Source: Helicobacteraceae bacterium (GTDB taxonomy: Bacteria; Campylobacterota; Campylobacteria; Campylobacterales; Sulfurimonadaceae). From it: a stretch of 38,325 nucleotides of DNA. Below are positions 33,546 to 38,325 of this stretch, one piece after another. Location: positions 1 to 38,325 of the forward strand of contig WFNF01000018.1 of the NCBI GenBank assembly GCA_015488775.1, given 5' to 3'. Under the pieces are notes generated by a model. The model searched no databases. It had not been told where the DNA came from and worked only from the letters and a program-made list of their open reading frames with translations. Positions within the stretch are counted from its first letter, which is position 1. Each line of letters starts with the position of its first letter. Position numbers and translations under genes: made by a program.

Positions 33546-34501
33546 TAAAACTCCAATCTTTTTTCATCAAAAAGTCTATCTTTTATATCTATAAGTTTTC
33601 TACTTAAACTTAGATGTCTTTTTAAAGTTGTATCTATATCGTCACCATTTAGTGCATAATCAAGACTATAATATAGATTTTTACCCATAAAATCAGCTAA
33701 GCTTTTTTCAAAAACAAGATTTTTATAGCCCTTGTAGTGTTTAGAGTCTTGTGTAGTCTCTATCTCTATATTGTGCCCACTATCTTTTATCTTTACCCTA
33801 TGGTTTTTATATATAACACTCATCTCAAACAAAGCAAACTCATCACCACTAAAGTTTTGAATAACCCCTGAAGTACTTGTTGTTTTTATAAAAAAAGTTC
33901 CAAAAAGATCATCTTCTACTTTTTTAGCCTCTATAACTTTTATCTCTAAAATCTCACCTAACAAAAACTCTACCATATCAAGTGCATGTGAGCCATTATG
34001 AAAAAGCCCCTTAGTAAATGTAAAGTTAAAATTTACAGCATCACCAAAACTGCTAACTTCCTTTTTTAACTCCAAAAAACTTGGATTAAAACTTCTTATA
34101 AAGTTTATAATCACTCTTTTGTTGCTAGAGATTAGCAAGGGTTCAATCTCATCTATTTGATCAAGTGTTTCAACAAAAGGTTTTTCACAAATTATGATTT
34201 TTAAATCTCTATTTTGCAAAGCTATTTTAAGGTTTTCAAAATGGAACTTAGTGGGTGAGCATATACTTAAGATATCAAAATAGTTGTTTTTTAACATCAA
34301 CTCTAGTGAGTTGTATCTTTTAATCCAACCATAACTATTTTCAAGATGCTCCAATTTATCATTATCAACATCACAAGCACAACGCAAGGCTGTATCTTTA
34401 TGCTCTTTATAAGCGTGAGCATGGGTTAAGATATTTTCACTATTGGGTGTATCAAGATAACATGCTATGTTTCCAACTCCAACTATTGCTGCATTATACA
34501 T
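33545..34501 (-). CDS. Gfo/Idh/MocA-family oxidoreductase
   Basis: 318 aa. The Rossmann motif GVGNIA (8-13) binds NAD(P), and the EKPF motif near residue 115 marks the active-site Lys-Pro of the family. The C-terminal half (FNFTFTKGLFHNGSHALDMVEFLLGE) is the usual dimerising substrate domain with an active-site His. In this context it probably oxidises a nucleotide sugar, making the keto group that the following aminotransferase uses. It overlaps the putative glycosyltransferase by 8 nt. Confidence 0.85.
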   Translation of the reverse strand: MYNAAIVGVGNIACYLDTPNSENILTHAHAYKEHKDTALRCACDVDNDKLEHLENSYGWIKRYNSLELMLKNNYFDILSICSPTKFHFENLKIALQNRDLKIIICEKPFVETLDQIDEIEPLLISSNKRVIINFIRSFNPSFLELKKEVSSFGDAVNFNFTFTKGLFHNGSHALDMVEFLLGEILEIKVIEAKKVEDDLFGTFFIKTTSTSGVIQNFSGDEFALFEMSVIYKNHRVKIKDSGHNIEIETTQDSKHYKGYKNLVFEKSLADFMGKNLYYSLDYALNGDDIDTTLKRHLSLSRKLIDIKDRLFDEKRLEF

Positions 34502-35465
34502 ACTTAAAACCTTTTATTTTTTGAACTAGAGTCTTTATATCCCCACCTATGAACATATTGTCAATATTTAACTTTTCAAAATGTATCTTAGATAGCTTTA
34601 ACTCTCTTAGTTTATGTGTTTCTGGTAGAGGGAGTAAAAACTCCCTATTTTTAGATGGAAGATAAGATATAGTAGCCACACCCATAAGTGCAGATATAAC
34701 TAAAACAAAACTATTAAACCCTATAACCATGTTTGATGTTAATATATCTTTATTTAGGTCAACTTCACTTGATTTATGAACACTTATATCTATATCTTTA
34801 TATTTTTTGATCAAATCATCATAAGGGGATCTTTTTTGAGCTGGATGGAGTCTAACTTCAATTCTCATACCACCAAAGCGATTAGTGTTTTTTAATATAT
34901 CCTCTAAAGCGCTTAGCTCATCAAAGCCCCAATAGTTTTCATCATTATAACTATTTAAAGCAACCTCTTTTACAGGTTCACTTAAAAAAAGCAGTTTATT
35001 TTGTGGTGTATGTTCTATCTTAGTATCTAAAAGGTTTTTTATATAATAGTTTGTAAGTTGAATAGGATTTTTTAAGTTATATCTATATGCTAACTCTAAA
35101 GCGTAACTATCACTTAAGATGGTAAAATCTGGCTCTAACAACACCCCATCATATATAAACCTAGATCTATACTCACTATAGCTATCTACAAAAGCAAAAG
35201 TTGGAATATTTAGTTTTTTAGCTTTTTTAACATACTTATACTCTACTTTATCTCTCCAAGCAGTACCATAAAAAAAGGCATCAAAACCATTTATATTTAA
35301 CTCATCTAAAGATTTAAACTCTAAGTTTTCTCTTATTAAGATACTCTCAAAAGGGGATGATTTTTTTGCAAAAATAGAGCATTTTATCTCATCTTTGTAC
35401 TCTTTAACCAAAGCAGATATAAGTTCACTAGCACCAGCATCATGAGATAAAACAGCTATCTTCAT
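34494..35465 (-). CDS. Putative glycosyltransferase-like protein (unassigned)
   Basis: 323 aa. It begins MKIAVLSHDAGASELISALV with an N-terminal Rossmann-like domain, a middle FLSEPVKE segment, then RLHPAQKRSPYDDL and SNMVIGFNSFVLVISALMGV. The His-Pro in RLHP and the later Ser-containing glycine-rich helix start recall the GT-B fold of sialyltransferase/polysialyltransferase and capsule proteins. I cannot name the family. It overlaps pseI by 4 nt and the oxidoreductase by 8 nt, so it is co-expressed with nonulosonate genes. A transferase or a nucleotide-sugar epimerase would fit. Confidence 0.55.
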   Translation of the reverse strand: MKIAVLSHDAGASELISALVKEYKDEIKCSIFAKKSSPFESILIRENLEFKSLDELNINGFDAFFYGTAWRDKVEYKYVKKAKKLNIPTFAFVDSYSEYRSRFIYDGVLLEPDFTILSDSYALELAYRYNLKNPIQLTNYYIKNLLDTKIEHTPQNKLLFLSEPVKEVALNSYNDENYWGFDELSALEDILKNTNRFGGMRIEVRLHPAQKRSPYDDLIKKYKDIDISVHKSSEVDLNKDILTSNMVIGFNSFVLVISALMGVATISYLPSKNREFLLPLPETHKLRELKLSKIHFEKLNIDNMFIGGDIKTLVQKIKGFKYV

Positions 35466-36469
35466 ACTATAAGTTCATCTTTAAGTGGAGTACCTTTTTT
35501 TATATCTTGCTTAAAAGTTTTTCCTAAAACTACATTTAGATACTTAGGGTGCATCCCATCTCCAGGTCTTATACTTTTTATATTTTTTTCACTTATAATA
35601 TCACCTTTTTTTACATCTTCAACCACAAAAAGGCTTCTACCAAAAATTTTATTTGACTTAGCATCATCACCTAAGGTGTATTTTACTTCACCTAAAGCTT
35701 TTTGAGCCTCCCTTACACCATTTACTAAGGATTTTAACTCGCTTGGCTCTAATGAAAACTCACTATCTACACCACCCATAGATCTATCTAAGATAAAATG
35801 TTTCTCTATAACCTTAGCACCCAAACCTACACTTAAAATAGGGAGAGTTATCCCCATAGTATGATCAGATAAACCAACCTCTACACCAAAGCGTTTTTTC
35901 ATATCTAAAAGTGTTTTCAGATTTGCATCTTCCACTTTTGCAGGGTATGCAGATGTGCACTTTAAAAGTGTTATCTCGTTATGGTGTTTTTTTATAGTTT
36001 TTATAGCTAGCTCTATATCCTCAACACTAGCTATACCACTTGAGATGATTATAGGTTTCATCTTAGATGCCATATAATCTATCAAGGCTATATCTTGAAT
36101 CTCAAAAGATGCAACTTTATAGATGGGGTTATCTAAGCCTTCTAAAAAGTCTATAGCCGTTTTATCAAAGGGTGAGCTAAAACATAGTATCCCCTCCTCT
36201 TTAGCTACTCTAAAAAGCTCTTTATGCCAACTCCATGGGGTATGAGCCTTTTCATACAAAGAGTATAAAATCTCCCCATCCCACAAAGATCCATTTTTTA
36301 TCTGAAAATACTCATTATCACAATCTAGAGTCATAGTATCAGCTCTATAGGTTTGCAGTTTTATAGCATCTACCCCACATTTTGCAGCAGACTTAATGGT
36401 ATCTATAGCTGTTTGTAAATCTCCATTGTGGTTTGCACTAAGTTCAGCTACTATAAAAACACTATCCAT
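35462..36469 (-). CDS. pseI: Pseudaminic acid synthase
   Basis: 335 aa from the ATG with a GGG ribosome site; an earlier GTG is in frame. It is a NeuB-family enzyme that condenses the trideoxy sugar with phosphoenolpyruvate. The N-terminal barrel contains AELSANHNGDLQTA and KLQTYRADTMTL, with LWDGEILYSLYEKAHTPW fitting PseI rather than sialic acid or legionaminic acid synthases. Metal-binding His residues are in SDHTMG and EKHFILDRSMGG. The C-terminal SAF antifreeze-like domain is GRSLFVVEDVKKGD...IRPGDGM. It overlaps pseH by 8 nt. Confidence 0.93.
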   Translation of the reverse strand: MDSVFIVAELSANHNGDLQTAIDTIKSAAKCGVDAIKLQTYRADTMTLDCDNEYFQIKNGSLWDGEILYSLYEKAHTPWSWHKELFRVAKEEGILCFSSPFDKTAIDFLEGLDNPIYKVASFEIQDIALIDYMASKMKPIIISSGIASVEDIELAIKTIKKHHNEITLLKCTSAYPAKVEDANLKTLLDMKKRFGVEVGLSDHTMGITLPILSVGLGAKVIEKHFILDRSMGGVDSEFSLEPSELKSLVNGVREAQKALGEVKYTLGDDAKSNKIFGRSLFVVEDVKKGDIISEKNIKSIRPGDGMHPKYLNVVLGKTFKQDIKKGTPLKDELIV

Positions 36470-36896
36470 CTTCACCCTTTTTTATATAATCAACATCACC
36501 AACATACTCAAAGCCCAATTTTTTAAACAAAGCTATAGATTTTACATTTTCTTTTTTTATCTGTGCTTTAAAATTATAAAAATTTCTCTCTTTTATAATC
36601 TGCTCAAGAGCTAAAAAAGCATACCCTTTGGAGCGAAACTCTTTATGTAAAGATATACTAATTAGATAGGTATCTTTTTCTAAAATATCTAAGCGTATTT
36701 GACCTATAAATTTTTTATCTTTTAAAATTTTATAAAGTATCCTATGTTTATTGTTTAAACTATTTTTAAACCAGAGTATATGTTCATCAAAAGATATTTT
36801 TTCACTATTAAAAGAGTTTTCCCTAACACTCTTATCGTTTGCCAAATTAAAAAAAAGTTCTAAATCATCTAAGTTAGCTTCAACTACACTAAGCAT
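36462..36896 (-). CDS. pseH: PseH-type N-acetyltransferase
   Basis: 144 aa of the GNAT family. The acetyl-CoA site is EFRSKGYAFLALEQII and the C-terminus reads SIALFKKLGFEYVGDVDYIK. PseH acetylates the 4-amino group of the altrose-configured UDP-sugar in pseudaminic acid synthesis. Its place between pseG and pseI is the main support for the name. It overlaps pseG by 13 nt and pseI by 8 nt. Confidence 0.85.
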   Translation of the reverse strand: MLSVVEANLDDLELFFNLANDKSVRENSFNSEKISFDEHILWFKNSLNNKHRILYKILKDKKFIGQIRLDILEKDTYLISISLHKEFRSKGYAFLALEQIIKERNFYNFKAQIKKENVKSIALFKKLGFEYVGDVDYIKKGEDG

Positions 36897-37735
36897 TTAA
36901 GCCTCTTTATATCTCTCATCTTTATACACTTATATCGGTTTTGTTTAAGATACTTGTAGATCTCAGCTTGATTGTTAACAACCTGCACAGCAACTATCTC
37001 TAAACCCATAAAGATAGCCTCACTTGCCATAACGCTAGGTGTCACAATAGCTTTTTTACTTTGTGCCATAACTAAAGCTACATCAGCATCTACAAAAAGT
37101 TTTACCCATCTGTTTTTATTTATATATCGTTTTAGTTGTTTTAGATTTTGATTTGAGCTTGTTGTTGCGAGATTTATTTTTATATTTAGTGGTTTTAAAA
37201 TTTTTAAAATTTTAAGAGTTAGATTTTTACTATCACTTCCACCCAAGCTTAAAAAAACACCCTCTTTTTTTAAGTTTAACTTTTTTGCCTTATAAAACTC
37301 ATCTCTTATAAGTGGTTCTATAAGATTTACCTTTGTAAAACTCTCTAAGATATATCTGTTTTTTTTAGAGCCAAGATTATGGTTGATTATCTCATCACAG
37401 TAGTGTCTCTCATAGGTATCATCAAACACTTTTAGCACTAAGTCAACATATGTGTTTTTTATCTTTTTCTGATCAGTAAAAGAGATACCATAGTGATCAA
37501 CAATCAACTCATCAAAACCTTTAAGATGCTCTAAAAGTGTAGATGTTTTATCATCTTTTAACTCTATAACCTTATATGGTATCTCATCAACTATATCACC
37601 CTCAAGTCTTACACAAGCAAATGAAACATCACAACCACTAAGATACCTTTTAGCATAAACCAAGTCCCGTTTTATATGCCCTAAGCCTATTTTAGAACTA
37701 GAATCGGCTCTTATAAGTATTTTTTTTAAACTCAT
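36884..37735 (-). CDS. pseG: UDP-2,4-diacetamido-2,4,6-trideoxy-beta-L-altropyranose hydrolase
   Basis: 283 aa. The N-terminus ILIRADSSSKIGLGHIKRDL holds the catalytic-type His of PseG in GLGH. The GT-B-type domain has VFLSLGGSDSKNLTLKIL and a final TPSVMASEAIFMGL motif that binds UDP. The enzyme removes UDP to release the free sugar for PseI. The usual length is about 275-340, so it is complete. It overlaps pseF by 4 nt (ATGA). Confidence 0.9.
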   Translation of the reverse strand: MSLKKILIRADSSSKIGLGHIKRDLVYAKRYLSGCDVSFACVRLEGDIVDEIPYKVIELKDDKTSTLLEHLKGFDELIVDHYGISFTDQKKIKNTYVDLVLKVFDDTYERHYCDEIINHNLGSKKNRYILESFTKVNLIEPLIRDEFYKAKKLNLKKEGVFLSLGGSDSKNLTLKILKILKPLNIKINLATTSSNQNLKQLKRYINKNRWVKLFVDADVALVMAQSKKAIVTPSVMASEAIFMGLEIVAVQVVNNQAEIYKYLKQNRYKCIKMRDIKRLKCLV

Positions 37736-38325
37736 ATTGTTTTATATACACTAGCATACATCAACTTAGCTCTTTCAAAATCCTCTAAGGTGTCTATATC
37801 TTGGACTAGGTGTCTTGGTAAGATTATAGGGATGGAATCTTTTCCAAAAAGTATCTCATTAGTTTTTTTATTGACCTTTTTAAAGTAAAACTGTCCAGCG
37901 TCTTGGTAGGCTTCATCTAAGTCCTGACTTCTAGCATTAAAAAACTCTGGTGTAAACATCTCACACCTTCCATCTACAAGTCTAAAAGTTCTTTGTATAG
38001 GAAAAGGCATACTTGTAGCTGAAAAAGCATATACCGCGTCTGAGTTTTTTAAAGTCTCATACCCTTTTTTAAGATACACAACATCCAAAAGTGGAGCAGT
38101 TGCATAAAGCATACAAGCTATCTCAACATCTTCAAACTTAGATATAGCATCCTCAAAAACCTCTATGCTTGAGCTATAATCATCACTAAGATTCTCATCT
38201 CTCATAAAGGGTACTTCTGCTCCATACTCTTTAGCTATATTTGCTATCTCTTCATCATCTGTACTAACTATCACCTTATCAAAAATCTCACTTTTTAAGG
38301 CATTTTCTATGGAGTAGGCAATAAG
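37732..38325 (-). CDS. pseF: CMP-pseudaminic acid synthetase, partial (5' end outside window)
   Basis: The frame is open to the window edge, so the start (with the nucleotide-binding PARGGSK-type motif) lies beyond it. The visible 197 residues begin LIAYSIENALKSEIF and continue VIVSTDDEEIANIAKEYGAE, then ATAPLLDVVYLKKGYE, SATSMPFPIQRTFRL, and YQDAGQFYFKK. These are features of NeuA/PseF cytidylyltransferases. PseF activates pseudaminic acid with CTP to CMP-Pse, the donor for Maf. It is the first of the run of overlapping pse genes in the window. Confidence 0.92.
   Translation of the reverse strand, partial: LIAYSIENALKSEIFDKVIVSTDDEEIANIAKEYGAEVPFMRDENLSDDYSSSIEVFEDAISKFEDVEIACMLYATAPLLDVVYLKKGYETLKNSDAVYAFSATSMPFPIQRTFRLVDGRCEMFTPEFFNARSQDLDEAYQDAGQFYFKKVNKKTNEILFGKDSIPIILPRHLVQDIDTLEDFERAKLMYASVYKTI

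Noticed and set aside
1-38325. CRISPR array, integrase or insertion sequence
   Set aside because: I saw no regularly spaced repeat array, no transposase or integrase frame, and no second copy of the tRNA 3' end in the window.

Overview
The window looks like chromosome from a low-GC member of the Campylobacterota, most like Sulfurimonas and its relatives. I base this on the gene types: tandem flaA/flaB flagellins, flagellin-glycosylation genes of the pseudaminic acid type, Maf proteins, a short BioB, and abundant c-type cytochromes. It is a reading of gene content, not a computed placement.

Left part (1-5850): an accessory patch. The tail of an antitoxin and a truncated ParE-like toxin butt against a truncated Nif3-like gene. 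Next come a triheme lipoprotein cytochrome, two unknown envelope genes, a CatB-type acetyltransferase, QueD, a PhyH-type dioxygenase and a membrane GGDEF protein with a broken catalytic motif. A tRNA-Ser(GGA) follows, and 3' of it lies a decayed stretch resembling the start of hipA.

Middle (5806-18329): a sigma-54-type promoter leads into fliK-flgD-flgE. An outer-membrane barrel gene and an octaheme cytochrome follow on the same strand. A converging minus-strand operon reads topA, phosphodiesterase, bioB, sdhA, sdhB and a Crp/Fnr regulator, with overlapping or abutting genes. The succinate dehydrogenase/fumarate reductase pair is unusual: the flavin-linking His is Gln, the third cluster motif of the iron-sulfur subunit has a fourth Cys, and no anchor subunit is present.

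Flagellin region (18478-22967): two long flagellins (690 and 692 aa). flaA has a sigma-28 promoter and flaB a sigma-54 promoter. Both leaders open with a small hairpin carrying AGGA in its loop, as expected for CsrA sites. Both proteins carry an EF-hand-like acidic loop.

Glycosylation region (22991-38325): one Maf gene follows flaB, and a second Maf runs tail to tail against it. The minus-strand operon behind the second Maf reads, in transcription order, pseF (cut by the window end), pseG, pseH, pseI, a putative glycosyltransferase, a Gfo/Idh/MocA oxidoreductase, a DegT aminotransferase, a GNAT acetyltransferase, an inserted AAA ATPase with its own promoter and palindrome, amidotransferase 1, HisH-like, HisF-like, amidotransferase 2, maf. 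The pse genes should make CMP-pseudaminic acid. The HisH/HisF pair should deliver ammonia to the amidotransferases, which turn acetamido groups into acetamidino groups. The oxidoreductase/aminotransferase/GNAT trio could build a second amino sugar. The Maf proteins would transfer the sugars to flagellin. The two amidotransferases and the extra sugar trio are the best candidates for undescribed biology here.
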